A stretch of DNA of 64,000 nt from positions 1-64,000 of the forward strand of contig JBFFEY010000006.1 in the NCBI GenBank assembly GCA_041558415.1. The letters run 5' to 3'. Each line of letters begins with the position of its first letter. Within the stretch, counting starts at the first letter, position 1. This stretch comes from SG8-39 sp041558415. GTDB lineage: Bacteria > Pseudomonadota > Gammaproteobacteria > Burkholderiales > SG8-39. Below the pieces are notes generated by a model, which saw nothing but the letters and a program-made list of their open reading frames with translations, did not search any database and was not told the DNA's origin. Positions 9,814 through 18,468 of the stretch are shown one piece after another. The position numbers and the translations under genes are program-made.

Positions 9814-10628
9814 TGCCGCTCGAGCGCCGCGGCCGGGAGATCCTGTGGACGCGCCTGCCGCCGGCGCTGCAGGCCGCGCGCTTCGCCGGCTGGCTCGCGC
9901 TGGCGGCGTTCACGATCTGGTGCTTCGAGGTCATGACGCGCAACACCATCTGGGCGTTCGCGCTGGACGCGCCGCGTCAGGCCGCGGACCTGATCGGGCG
10001 CATGGTGCCGCCGCGCTGGAGTTACCTCGACCAGATCCTATGGCCGCTGTGGGAGACGCTCAACATCGCCACGCTCGGCACGCTGCTCGCGATCGGCATG
10101 GCGCTGCCGGTGGCCTTCCTCGCCGCGCGCAACACCACGCCGAGCGCGGTGTTCGCGCGGCCGCTGGCGCTGTTCATCATCGTGTCCTCGCGCTCGATCA
10201 ACTCGCTCATCTGGGCGCTGCTGCTCGTCGCCATCATCGGGCCGGGCGCGCTCGCCGGCATCATCGCCATTGCGCTCCGCTCGATCGGCTTCGTCGCCAA
10301 GCTGATGTACGAGGCGATCGAGGAGATCGACGAAAACCAGGTCGAGGCGGTCACTGCCACCGGCGCCTCGCGCCCGCAGGTGCTGGTCTATGGCATCTGG
10401 CCGCAGATTCTGCCCGCGTTCGCCGGGGTGTGCGTGTTCCGCTGGGACATCAACATCCGCGAGTCCACCGTGCTCGGCCTGGTGGGCGCCGGTGGGATCG
10501 GCCTCAACCTGCAGGCCTCGCTCAACGTGCTCGCCTGGCCGCAGGTGACGCTCATCTTCCTGGTCATCCTCGCTACCGTGGTGGCGAGCGAGTGGGTCTC
10601 CGCGCGCGTGCGGCACGCGTTCATCTAG
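9813..10628 (+). CDS. phnE: Phosphonate-type ABC transporter permease PhnE (second copy)
   Basis: The 271-residue permease is a diverged paralogue of the preceding gene, with the same coupling loop (EAVTATGASRPQVLVYGIWP) and the same end motif (RWDINIRESTVLGLVGAGGI). The start codon shares one base with the stop of the first phnE (TGATG), so all four genes form one tightly coupled operon. Two-permease PhnE1E2 layouts are common for phosphite and phosphonate importers. The 3' end is followed after three bases by the second 47-bp repeat. Confidence 0.88.
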   Translation: MPLERRGREILWTRLPPALQAARFAGWLALAAFTIWCFEVMTRNTIWAFALDAPRQAADLIGRMVPPRWSYLDQILWPLWETLNIATLGTLLAIGMALPVAFLAARNTTPSAVFARPLALFIIVSSRSINSLIWALLLVAIIGPGALAGIIAIALRSIGFVAKLMYEAIEEIDENQVEAVTATGASRPQVLVYGIWPQILPAFAGVCVFRWDINIRESTVLGLVGAGGIGLNLQASLNVLAWPQVTLIFLVILATVVASEWVSARVRHAFI

Positions 10629-10630
10629 GA

Positions 10631-10677
10631 GGGATAGGCGCTTGCTCCTCGTTTGCGCGCCGTCATGCGGGCGGCTG
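10631..10677 (+). repeat. 47-bp dispersed direct repeat, copy 2 (downstream of phn operon)
   Basis: This is the partner of 6921-6967, in the same orientation and ungapped, with about eight mismatches. It begins immediately after the stop codon of the second phnE. The rest of the 258-base gap (10678-10886) shows nothing I can name. Confidence 0.6.
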
Positions 10678-10886
10678 GACGCGGCGCGGGAGAACACAGG
10701 CCGGAGGGCGGCCTCAAGGTTTGTTTGCGGTCGACCTGCCCTCTTGCCGATGCGCTCAACGGTGGCGCCTCCGTACGTCAACCCATAGGTTCCTAGGATC
10801 GTCAGCCCTTCGCGATCGCAGGTAAAATCTCCTTTGCTTTGCTCGAACACGGTCGGCGCACGATCCGCCCCGAAGCGAACGCTGCC

Positions 10887-11432
10887 CTAGTCTGTAATCG
10901 GCCCTTTACCGACGCGAGGATGAGGCCGGGGCCCGTCGGATACCGCCATGCACAGCACGATTTCGTCGGGGCGCGGCGCGTCCGCGATCATCACGGTGAT
11001 GGTGTCGAAATGATCGAACGACCAAGCCTCGTCCTTGTGACCCAGCGGCAGGTCAATCGGAACGCCGGCAGCCGCGACTTTCGCGTTCGATGGAATCAGT
11101 GCCTTGCCGCCGCCGACGGCCGCGCGCATTGGTTTGCCCAGCTTCGGATGGATCATCGCGGCGCCGTGTTCCAAATCACCGGCAACGCCGACGATGGCCG
11201 CCTTGCCGTAGCTGACGGGTGCTGCGGCAAGCAGTTTGACGGCATCGCCCATGAGTTGTTCGCCGAGTCGGCCGCCGATATCGAAAAGCGGCGATAGATC
11301 CTCGACGTCGCGCCCGGCGAAGGGATTTCGAATGACGGCGAGGGCGACGACCCGCGTGATGGGCTGACAGGCCTTGCCAACACCATCCGTGGTGATGGTC
11401 TCTTTGATGTTCATGGTCTTGCGGACGTTCAT
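10887..11432 (-). CDS. Amino acid synthesis family protein (AA_synth / DUF1185)
   Basis: The roughly 181-residue cytosolic protein matches the pattern I recall for the AA_synth family: an early PITRVVALAVIRNPFAGR, then DLSPLFDIGGRLGEQLM, a central YGKAAIVGVAGDLEHGAAMI, and a C-terminal ADAPRPDEIVLCMAVSDG. The biochemical role of the family is not established. ATG 11432 is preferred over ATG 11438 because AGGGAGG lies eight bases before the former and only two before the latter. It follows the TPP enzyme in the same orientation after an 86-base gap, so the two may be co-transcribed. Confidence 0.8.
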   Translation of the reverse strand: MNVRKTMNIKETITTDGVGKACQPITRVVALAVIRNPFAGRDVEDLSPLFDIGGRLGEQLMGDAVKLLAAAPVSYGKAAIVGVAGDLEHGAAMIHPKLGKPMRAAVGGGKALIPSNAKVAAAGVPIDLPLGHKDEAWSFDHFDTITVMIADAPRPDEIVLCMAVSDGPRPHPRVGKGPITD

Positions 11433-11518
11433 GGTCATTGCCTCCCTGTGACAGTCCTTGCAGTCGACTTCGCTTGGATGGCGTTAGCCGTACAAAGGCG
11501 TCTTTTAAGCGCCGCCGC

Positions 11519-13189
11519 TCAGCCCTTCTTCTTCTTGCCCGAATGCGCGCGCCGCATGGTGGGCGAGACCACCTTGTCCGAGACGTGGATGTCCCAGACC
11601 GCGGCGGCCTCGCTCGCCGCGAGGCCGGACACGAGCCGCGGCAGGTCGGCGAGCGAGCGGACCGTTTCCCCGGCGAGGCCGAAGCCGCGCGCGATGCCGG
11701 CGAGATCGGTGTAGCCGAACACCGCGCCGTCCTCGGGCATGCCTTCGGCACGGAACTTGTGCACCTCGGAGCCGTAGGCGCCGTCGTTCATCGCGACGAT
11801 GAGGATGTTCATGCCGTGGCGCCGGATGGTCTCCAGCTCCTGCACGTGCATGAGCAGGCTGCCGTCGCCGTCGAACAGGACGACGCGGCGCTCCGGACGC
11901 GCGGCCGCCACCCCCATGGCGAAGGAGATGCCGTTGCCGATGGCGCCGAACTCGCGGATGGTGAGGAAGCGCGCCTGCGGGCGCGAGGGCATCTGGGCGA
12001 AGAACCACGAGCAGTGGCCCGAGGAATTCACCAGTTCCCAGTCCTGCGGCAGCTGCTTCTCGAGCGCCTCGACGACCTCGCGCGGGTCGAGCAGGCCGGG
12101 CTCGATCTCGAACACATGGCTGTCGGGCTTCGAATCGCGGATGCGCGCGGCCATCGCTTCGCTGCGCCACGCCGTGCTGCGCGCCGGCAGCGCCGCGGTC
12201 AGTGCCTCCACCCCCAGGCGTGCATCGGCGCGCAGGTGATGGCGTGCGACCTCCTGTCCCTGGGCGAGCGCGACCGGATCGACGTCGATCTGCAGCGTCT
12301 GCGCCTTCGGCCAGAGCTGGCCGCCGCCGCCGGCGTGGTAGGCAAGAGACGCGCCGACCGCGACGACGAGGTCGGCTTCCTTCAGGTACTCAAGACCGAC
12401 CTCGGGCGTGTAGCTGCCCGAGATGCCGAGGCAGTACGGATCGTCGTGGAACAGGCCGCGCGCGGGCAGCGTCGTGGCGAGCAGCCCGCCGCTGCGCGCG
12501 GCGAGCGCGCGGCAGGCGGGCCCGGCGCCGGCTTGCACCGCGCCCAGTCCGGCCAGCACCACCACGCGCTCGGCGCCGGCGACGCGCTCGACGGCGCGCG
12601 CGTGGGCCTCCGGATGCGGCGGCATCGGCGCGGGCTTGGGCAGCAGCTGCCAGGCGGGCGTCGGCAGCTGCGCCGCACCCTGCCAGGGGCGGTCCTGCAG
12701 GTCGAAGGGCACGCCTATCACCACCGGCCGGCGCTCGCGCCGCGCCTGCCGGAACGCGTCGCGCACCGCCGCCGGCATGCGCTCGGGCAGGTGCAGCGCG
12801 TGGTAGGCGGCGCCCGTGGCGGCGATGAGCGGCGCCTGGTCGATGCCCTGGTTGTACCAGCCGCTCTTGAGCGGCGCCTCGCCGGCGAACACCACGACCG
12901 GCAGGTGCGCGCGCACCGCCGCGGGCAGCGCGGTGATCAGCTGCGTCAGGCCTGGGCCGCAGGTGACCGTCGCGACGGCGACGTCGAAGTTCTTGCGCGC
13001 GTAGGCCATGGCGGCGGCGAGCGCGCAGTGCTCGTGCCGCACGTAGATCATGCGGCAGCCCCGCGCCGCGAGGCGCGCGGCCCAGTTCATGTTCGCGTCG
13101 CCGAGGAGCGCGAAGCAGACCTCGATGTTCTCCTGCGCGAAAGCGCCGGCGAGAATGTCGTAGACGCGCGGCGCGGCTTCGTTCTGCAT
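11519..13189 (-). CDS. Thiamine pyrophosphate-dependent enzyme (acetolactate synthase/benzoylformate decarboxylase-like)
   Basis: The 556-residue protein has the three-domain layout of the TPP decarboxylase/AHAS superfamily. The N-terminal PYR domain holds YVRHEHCALAAAMAYARK, with the Glu that activates the cofactor. A middle domain includes VVVLAGLGAVQAG and DLVVAVGASLAYH. The C-terminal PP domain has FDGDGSLLMHVQELETIRR and ending VAMNDGAYGS, the GDG...N metal-diphosphate motif. Substrate is not predictable; the pairing with an AA_synth protein hints at amino-acid or 2-keto-acid metabolism. ATG 13189 is chosen because AGGGGA precedes it. The C-terminus ends in a run of lysines (SGKKKKG). 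Confidence 0.85.
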   Translation of the reverse strand: MQNEAAPRVYDILAGAFAQENIEVCFALLGDANMNWAARLAARGCRMIYVRHEHCALAAAMAYARKNFDVAVATVTCGPGLTQLITALPAAVRAHLPVVVFAGEAPLKSGWYNQGIDQAPLIAATGAAYHALHLPERMPAAVRDAFRQARRERRPVVIGVPFDLQDRPWQGAAQLPTPAWQLLPKPAPMPPHPEAHARAVERVAGAERVVVLAGLGAVQAGAGPACRALAARSGGLLATTLPARGLFHDDPYCLGISGSYTPEVGLEYLKEADLVVAVGASLAYHAGGGGQLWPKAQTLQIDVDPVALAQGQEVARHHLRADARLGVEALTAALPARSTAWRSEAMAARIRDSKPDSHVFEIEPGLLDPREVVEALEKQLPQDWELVNSSGHCSWFFAQMPSRPQARFLTIREFGAIGNGISFAMGVAAARPERRVVLFDGDGSLLMHVQELETIRRHGMNILIVAMNDGAYGSEVHKFRAEGMPEDGAVFGYTDLAGIARGFGLAGETVRSLADLPRLVSGLAASEAAAVWDIHVSDKVVSPTMRRAHSGKKKKG

Positions 13190-13283
13190 CGCTGAGTCCC
13201 CTGCGGGTTCGGTGCCGGACGCCGGACTATGCCAGAACTTTCCGCCAGCGCGCGGCATTCGCGGCTAGACTTGCGCGCTCGTC

Positions 13284-14135
13284 ATGCAGACCCCGGTCAA
13301 GTCCCTGCCGCGCGCGGTGGCCTGGATGCTCGCCACCATCTTCTCGTTCCTGCTCATGGGGATCTCGGGGCGCGAGCTGTCGGCCGAGATCGGCCCGGCG
13401 CAGGTGGTCGCCTTCCGCAACATCATCTGCCTCGCGATCCTCGCGCTGCTGCTGAGCTACTACGGCTGGCGGCTGGCGCGCACCGCGAAGCCGATGCGCC
13501 ACCTGGTGCGCAACACGATCCACTTCGCCTCGCAATTCGGCTGGTTCTACGCCATCGCGCACATCCCGATCGCCGAGGTGTTCGCGATCGAGTTCACCAC
13601 GCCGATCTGGACCGCGCTGCTCGCGGTGCTGTTTCTCGGCGAGAGAATGAATCCGGCGCGCGTCGCCGCGGTGGTGCTCGGCTTCACCGGCGTGCTCGTC
13701 ATCCTGCGCCCCGGCGGCGCGGTGTTCGACGCGGCGTCGCTCGCCGCGCTCGGCGCGGCCTTCGGCTACGCGCTCACCTACGCTTTTACCAAGGACCTGG
13801 TGGCCACCGACCGGCCGCTCACCATCCTGCTGTGGATGAACGCGGTGCAGCTGCCGCTCGGGCTCGCGGTGACCGGTGCCGACTGGGTGTGGCCCACGGC
13901 GCCGCTCTGGCCCTGGGTGCTGGTGGTCGGCCTCGTGGGCCTCACCTCGCATTACTGCCTGTCGCGCGCGCTCGCCTATGGGGATGCCACCGTCGTGGTG
14001 CCGATCGACTTCGCGCGCCTGCCGCTCGCCGCGGTGGTGGCATGGCTGATGTACGGCGAGACCGTGACCGTCTACGTCTTCGCCGGCGCGGCGATCATCT
14101 TCGCCGGCGTGTGGCTCAACCTGCGGCGCGGCTGA
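13284..14135 (+). CDS. DMT-superfamily (EamA) transporter
   Basis: The 283-residue inner-membrane protein has about ten predicted helices in two EamA repeats. The first repeat carries FRNIICLAILALLLSYYG and EVFAIEFTTPIWTALLAVLF with the conserved GER at the repeat end; the second ends in YGETVTVYVFAGAAIIFAGV. Such proteins export metabolites or amino acids; the substrate is unknown. It is divergent from the TPP-enzyme gene, 94 bases away. The loop KDLVATDRPL separates the repeats. Confidence 0.85.
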   Translation: MQTPVKSLPRAVAWMLATIFSFLLMGISGRELSAEIGPAQVVAFRNIICLAILALLLSYYGWRLARTAKPMRHLVRNTIHFASQFGWFYAIAHIPIAEVFAIEFTTPIWTALLAVLFLGERMNPARVAAVVLGFTGVLVILRPGGAVFDAASLAALGAAFGYALTYAFTKDLVATDRPLTILLWMNAVQLPLGLAVTGADWVWPTAPLWPWVLVVGLVGLTSHYCLSRALAYGDATVVVPIDFARLPLAAVVAWLMYGETVTVYVFAGAAIIFAGVWLNLRRG

Positions 14136-14156
14136 CGCCGCGCGGCGGGCACGATG

Positions 14157-14675
14157 TCAGCGCAGCAGGTCGTAGCCGAAGGTGAACATCAGGCCCGCGG
14201 TGCCGAGCACGTTCATCTGCACGTTGAAACGCTCGTACTGATAGCCCAGACCCGGAATGACGCCGAGCCCAATGCCGTCGCTGCTGTTGACCGGAATCTT
14301 GTTGTCGTAGGGCTCGCGATAGCCGATGACCACGCCGCCGGTGAGCTTGAGGTAGAGGTGGTGCGCGGCGTCGCCGTGCAGCACCCAGCTGTAGCCGCCG
14401 TAAGCGTATTGTGACTTCTGGCCGAAGGAGTTCTTGAAGTAGGCAAAACCCGCCAGCCAGCGCTCGGGCCAGATGTACTCCGCGCCGACCAGCCAGGAGT
14501 GATCGACGTGATCCGGACTCGGGTCGAAGTGAATCACGCCGGGCGCGAACTGCAGCATCACGCGACCGCGCTCTTCCTCGGCCTGTGCCCGGCTCGGCGC
14601 CGAGGCGAGCAGGGCGAAGGCGGCGGTCCAGAGGGCCGCCCGGAGCGGGCCAAGGCTTATCGCTGACGCAGGCAC
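14157..14675 (-). CDS. Small outer-membrane beta-barrel protein, function unassigned
   Basis: The 172-residue product has a signal peptide (LWTAAFALLASAPSRAQA) and then alternating hydrophobic and polar segments rich in Tyr, Gly and Phe: GAEYIWPERWLAGFAYFKNS, QYAYGGYSW and LYLKLTGGVVIGY, ending in FTFGYDLLR. A terminal aromatic-rich strand fits an eight-stranded outer-membrane barrel. It faintly recalls PagP-like lipid A palmitoyltransferases, and nearby lpxA/lpxB would suit that, but I cannot confirm catalytic residues. The start is GTG at 14675 with no clear ribosome site. It converges with the DMT gene. Confidence 0.6.
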   Translation of the reverse strand: MPASAISLGPLRAALWTAAFALLASAPSRAQAEEERGRVMLQFAPGVIHFDPSPDHVDHSWLVGAEYIWPERWLAGFAYFKNSFGQKSQYAYGGYSWVLHGDAAHHLYLKLTGGVVIGYREPYDNKIPVNSSDGIGLGVIPGLGYQYERFNVQMNVLGTAGLMFTFGYDLLR

Positions 14676-14742
14676 AGGACGATGCTAGCGCCAAGGTCAA
14701 CCCGGCCGCTAGCGCGTTTCACCCCAACCGGCGTTGCGGTGA

Positions 14743-15753
14743 CTACTCCGAGTAGTCGATGCTGACGCCCTGCTCGAGGAGCTCCTTGCGCCGTGCCGCG
14801 CTGTACGCGGACGGGCTATAGCGCTTGTAGTACCCGCCGCTCACGTAGCGCAGGCGCTCCTTGAAATGGTAGTGGTAGAGGATGCCGTCGCCGCGCGCGA
14901 TCTCGCGCCCCTCGTTGTAGAGCACGAACGCCGGGCGGTTCGCCAGGCCGAGCGCCTGCGCCCATTGCGCCGGCGTGACGGTCTTGCCGGCCAGGTCGAC
15001 GACCGTCGCGCTGGAACCGGTGTCGAGCTGCACGAAGAGGAACTTCTTCATCTCGGCGAGCACGTCGGGGTGATCGAGCGTCTTCTCGTGGAAGCGCGCG
15101 CAATCGGCGCAGCCGCGGTCTTCGAACAGGATGGCAAGCGGCTTGGCATAGGCCTTGAAGTCGGTGACCTTGGCGAACTGCGGATGCTCGTGCAGTGCGT
15201 AAACCGCCGGGCGTTCGCGCGCCGCGGCGTACGCAGCGAAGGGCTGGCTGCGGTACGCGGCGCTCTGCACGTACTCCAGCGCGCCGCGCAGGGTGGCCGG
15301 GTTGCGGTAGCCGGACATCTTCAGCACCACGTCGCCACTCGGCCCGAGAAACACCAGGGTCGGGGTGCCGAAGGTCTTCAGCATGCGGCTGAAGGACTGC
15401 TCGGTGTAGGTCCTGCCGTCGAGCCACTTGACCTCGGAGGCGCCGCGCACGTTGACGCCGATGACGTCGAAGTGCTGCTGCAGGAAGGCGCGGTTGTCGC
15501 CCTGCACGAAATTCTCCTGCAGCATGCGCGCGCAGTAGGGGCACTCGTCGAGGTGCAGGAACAGCAGGACGTGCTTGTTCGCCTTGCGCGCCTCCTCGAC
15601 ATCCTCGCGGAAGTCGAAGAAGCTCGGCTTGAACCACCCCGGCAGCGTATAGGCGATGCCGCCCGTCATCTTGCCGGCCGTGCTCTGGGCCGCGGCGGCG
15701 CCGGCGAGCGCCAACAGCAGCAGCGATACGACGATCGCGAGAAGCGGTCTCAT
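14743..15753 (-). CDS. Exported thioredoxin-fold protein with two CXXC motifs
   Basis: The 336-residue product has a signal peptide (residues 1-22, LLALAGAAAAQS). It has two thioredoxin-like halves: the first has DECPYCARM with cysteines 71 and 74, followed by cis-Pro-type GTPTLVFLG; the second has DRGCADCARF with cysteines 215 and 218, followed by RPAFVLYNEG. It resembles SoxW/DsbC-like thiol proteins that act in the periplasm on disulfides. The duplicate fold within one chain is unusual, and which half is the catalyst is unknown. It is divergent from the MetE-like gene across 75 bases. Confidence 0.75.
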   Translation of the reverse strand: MRPLLAIVVSLLLLALAGAAAAQSTAGKMTGGIAYTLPGWFKPSFFDFREDVEEARKANKHVLLFLHLDECPYCARMLQENFVQGDNRAFLQQHFDVIGVNVRGASEVKWLDGRTYTEQSFSRMLKTFGTPTLVFLGPSGDVVLKMSGYRNPATLRGALEYVQSAAYRSQPFAAYAAARERPAVYALHEHPQFAKVTDFKAYAKPLAILFEDRGCADCARFHEKTLDHPDVLAEMKKFLFVQLDTGSSATVVDLAGKTVTPAQWAQALGLANRPAFVLYNEGREIARGDGILYHYHFKERLRYVSGGYYKRYSPSAYSAARRKELLEQGVSIDYSE

Positions 15754-15828
15754 GGCGCCGCGCAGTCTGCCAGAATCCGCGAACCTTGGCTGCGGCCTGC
15801 GTAGAATCTCCGCCAGGAGGAGAGTCCT

Positions 15829-16854
15829 ATGCTGTTTCCCACGACGCTCGTCGGCAGCTACCCGCAGCCGGACTGGCTGATCGACCGCAACAAGCTCGCC
15901 GGGCGCTTCCCGCCCCGGGTGCGGGCGCGAGAACTCTGGCGGATTGCCGACGCCTTCCTCGCCGAGGCGCAGGACGACGCCACGCGACTCGCCATCCGGG
16001 CGCAGGAGGCGGCGGGGCTGGACATCGTCACCGATGGCGAGATCCGGCGCGAAAGCTACTCCAACCGCTTCGCCACCGCGCTCGAGGGCATCGACATCGA
16101 CAATCCCGGCAGCGCCCTCGATCGCTCGGGTCACCCCAATCCCGTGCCGCGCATCGTCGGCCGCATCCGCCGCAAGCACCCGGTGGAGGTCGAGGACCTC
16201 CGCTTCCTCAAGCGCCACACCACGCGCGCGGTGAAGATGACCGTGCCGGGGCCCTTCACCATGAGCCAGCAGGCGCAGAACGACTTCTACCCGAGCGAGG
16301 AAGCCGCGGCGATGGACTACGCCGCGGCGGTCAACGCCGAGATCCGGGACCTGTTCGCCGCGGGCGCCGACATCGTGCAGATCGACGAGCCGTACATGCA
16401 GGCGCGGCCGGAGAAGGCGCGCGCCTATGGGCTCAAGGCGCTGAACGCTGCGCTCGACGGGGTCGACGGCACGACTGCGGTGCATATCTGTTTCGGCTAC
16501 GCAGCGATCATCCACGAGCGCCCGTCGGGCTACTCCTTCCTGCCCGAGCTCGCAGGCTGCAGTTGCCGCCAGGTGTCGATCGAGACCGCGCAGTCCGGAC
16601 TCGACTGCGCGGTGCTGGCGAAGCTGCCCGGCAAGAAAATCATGGTCGGCTGTCTCGATCTGAACGACATGACCGTCGAGACGCCGCAGACCGTGGTGGC
16701 GCGCATCAAGCGCGCGCTGCCCTACGTCGCCAAGGAAAACGTGATCCTTGCGCCCGACTGCGGCATGAAGTACCTGCCGCGCGACGTGGCCGACGGCAAG
16801 CTGCGTGCGATGGTGGAGGGCGCGCGGCTGCTGCGTGCCGAGTTCGCACAGTAG
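15829..16854 (+). CDS. Cobalamin-independent methionine synthase (MetE C-terminal domain)-like protein
   Basis: The 341-residue protein is the zinc methyltransferase barrel alone, without the MetE N-terminal domain. It begins TTLVGSYPQP, has DIVTDGEIRRESYSNRF, and carries the metal ligands His219 and Cys221 (VHICFGYA) and Cys311 (APDCGMKYLP). QIDEPYMQ holds the conserved Asp-Glu that binds homocysteine or a related thiol. Core-only MetE homologues take methyl groups from donors other than folate in some bacteria; the donor here is unknown. A strong AGGAGGAGAG lies just before the ATG. Confidence 0.85.
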   Translation: MLFPTTLVGSYPQPDWLIDRNKLAGRFPPRVRARELWRIADAFLAEAQDDATRLAIRAQEAAGLDIVTDGEIRRESYSNRFATALEGIDIDNPGSALDRSGHPNPVPRIVGRIRRKHPVEVEDLRFLKRHTTRAVKMTVPGPFTMSQQAQNDFYPSEEAAAMDYAAAVNAEIRDLFAAGADIVQIDEPYMQARPEKARAYGLKALNAALDGVDGTTAVHICFGYAAIIHERPSGYSFLPELAGCSCRQVSIETAQSGLDCAVLAKLPGKKIMVGCLDLNDMTVETPQTVVARIKRALPYVAKENVILAPDCGMKYLPRDVADGKLRAMVEGARLLRAEFAQ

Positions 16855-16872
16855 AGGGCGTGGCGGCGAGCG

Positions 16873-17322
16873 ATGCTGAAGGCCCTCAGGAATCTGTTCG
16901 ACGGTGGACCGGTCGAGGCCCGACCGGCCTCGCGCCTCGAGCGCCGCCAGCTGCAGCTGGCCGTGGCCGTGCTGCTGCACGAGGCGCGCCGCGCGGACTA
17001 TGCCGAGGACGAGAGGGAGAACGCGCCGGCGGAGCGCGCGCTGGCCGAGCTGTTCGGCCTGGCGCCGGATGCGTGCGCGGCGCTGCTCGAGGAAGGCCGC
17101 GCGCGGGCGCAGCAACTCAACAGCTTCTACGCGCCGGTCAGCGTCATCAAGCGCGAATTCTCGCTCGAGGACCGCATCCGCCTGGTCGAGCACCTGTGGC
17201 GCGTCGCCTTTGCCGACGGCACGCTCGATTACTACGAAGACCATTACGTGCGCAAGATCGCGCACCTGCTCTACGTGCCGAACACGCAGAGCATGCTGGC
17301 GCGCAACCGCGCGCGCGGCTAG
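16873..17322 (+). CDS. TerB-family (tellurite resistance-like) protein
   Basis: The 149-residue, all-helical, cytosolic protein has the TerB pattern: an LQLAVAVLLHEARRADYAED segment with acidic residues, then a second helix set RIRLVEHLWRVAFADGTLDY and HYVRKIAHLL. Family members bind metal ions through such acidic positions and appear as small helper proteins; no tellurite role should be assumed. It follows the MetE-like gene after 18 bases on the same strand and overlaps the lpxB end by four bases in convergent orientation. Confidence 0.75.
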   Translation: MLKALRNLFDGGPVEARPASRLERRQLQLAVAVLLHEARRADYAEDERENAPAERALAELFGLAPDACAALLEEGRARAQQLNSFYAPVSVIKREFSLEDRIRLVEHLWRVAFADGTLDYYEDHYVRKIAHLLYVPNTQSMLARNRARG

Positions 17323-18458
17323 CTGGGGTGCGCGGCGAGCCCGAGCAGCGCCTCGGCGGCCCGGTCTGCCGCGCCACGCCGCATCTCGGCATGCAGCGCG
17401 CTGCAGGTGGTGCGCAGCTGGTCGACGCGCGCGGCGTCGTCTAGCCAGCCGCGCAGGGCCTGCGCCATCGGCGCGGGCTGCATCGCGCCCTGCACGAATT
17501 CCGGGAACAGCGCTCGCCCGGCGATGATGTTGGCCATGGCGATGAACGGCGTGCGCACCAGCAGCCTTGCGATCAGGTAGCTCGCCCAGCTCATGCGGTA
17601 GGCGACCACCGAGGGGCACTTGGCGAGCAGCGCTTCGACCGTGGTGGTGCCCGAGGTGATGAGCGCGGCGTCCGCGGCGCACAGCAGCTCGCGCGAGGCG
17701 CCGGTGTGCAGAGCCATATCCAGCCGTGGCGTGAAGCGCGCGGCCACGGCGCTGATGAACGCCTCGGCGCGCGCGTCGAGCGGCGCGCACAGCACGCGCA
17801 ACGATGGGTCGCCCGACTGCAGCCGCTGCGCGGTTTCGAGAAAGGCGCGCGTGCACAGGCGCAGCTCCTGCATGCGGCTGCCGGGCAGCAGCGCGAGGAC
17901 GCGCGCGTCGGCGGCGATGCCGAGCTTTTCGCGCTGCGCGGCACGATCGATGTCGAGCGGAAACGCGTCGGCCAGCGGGTGGCCGACGAACGCGCAGCGC
18001 AGGTCGAGCCCGGCGTAGTACGCCGGCTCGAAGGGAAAGATGCACAGCAGCAGGTCGACCGCGCGCGCGACGGTCGCTACGCGGCCAGGACGCCAGGCCC
18101 AGACGGTCGGGCTGACGAGGTGGGCCGTGCGGATGCCGGCAGCGCGCAGCCACGTCTCGACCTCGAGCACGAAATCCGGCACGTCGATGCCGACGAACAG
18201 GTCCGGCGGATCGTCCAGGAAGCTCCGCACCACGTCGGCGCGCAGCCGCCGCAGCCGCGGGTACTGGCGCAGCACCTCGACGAAACCGACCACCGAGAGC
18301 TGGTCGATCGAAAAGCGCTGCGCGCAGCCTGCGGCCACCATGCGCGGACCTGCCATGCCGTAGAACTGCGCCTGCGGCGCGCGTCTGCGCACCGCCTCGA
18401 TGAGGGCGGCGGCGAGGCGGTCGCCCGAGGGCTCGCCGGCGACAATGCCGATGCGCAT
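17319..18458 (-). CDS. lpxB: Lipid-A-disaccharide synthase LpxB
   Basis: The 379-residue peripheral membrane glycosyltransferase joins UDP-diacylglucosamine and lipid X into the lipid A disaccharide. It starts MRIGIVAGEPSGD, with the conserved GEPSGD loop, followed by YGMAGPRM, LFVGIDVPDFVLEVE, SPTVWAWRPGRV, LLPGSRMQE and the late ITSGTTTVEALL. Length fits the family (about 380). It lies ten bases after lpxA. Usually the pair sits in a bamA-lpxD-fabZ-lpxA-lpxB cluster; here the flanks are a TerB gene and a GFA gene. Confidence 0.95.
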   Translation of the reverse strand: MRIGIVAGEPSGDRLAAALIEAVRRRAPQAQFYGMAGPRMVAAGCAQRFSIDQLSVVGFVEVLRQYPRLRRLRADVVRSFLDDPPDLFVGIDVPDFVLEVETWLRAAGIRTAHLVSPTVWAWRPGRVATVARAVDLLLCIFPFEPAYYAGLDLRCAFVGHPLADAFPLDIDRAAQREKLGIAADARVLALLPGSRMQELRLCTRAFLETAQRLQSGDPSLRVLCAPLDARAEAFISAVAARFTPRLDMALHTGASRELLCAADAALITSGTTTVEALLAKCPSVVAYRMSWASYLIARLLVRTPFIAMANIIAGRALFPEFVQGAMQPAPMAQALRGWLDDAARVDQLRTTCSALHAEMRRGAADRAAEALLGLAAHPS

Positions 18459-18468
18459 CCGCGCCGCC

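Noticed and set aside
7186..10628. Assigning phosphonate as the definite substrate of the phn-type importer
   Set aside because: No C-P lyase, phosphonatase or phosphite dehydrogenase is present in the window.
16873..17322. Tellurite resistance determinant
   Set aside because: An isolated TerB-like protein without other ter genes does not support this phenotype.
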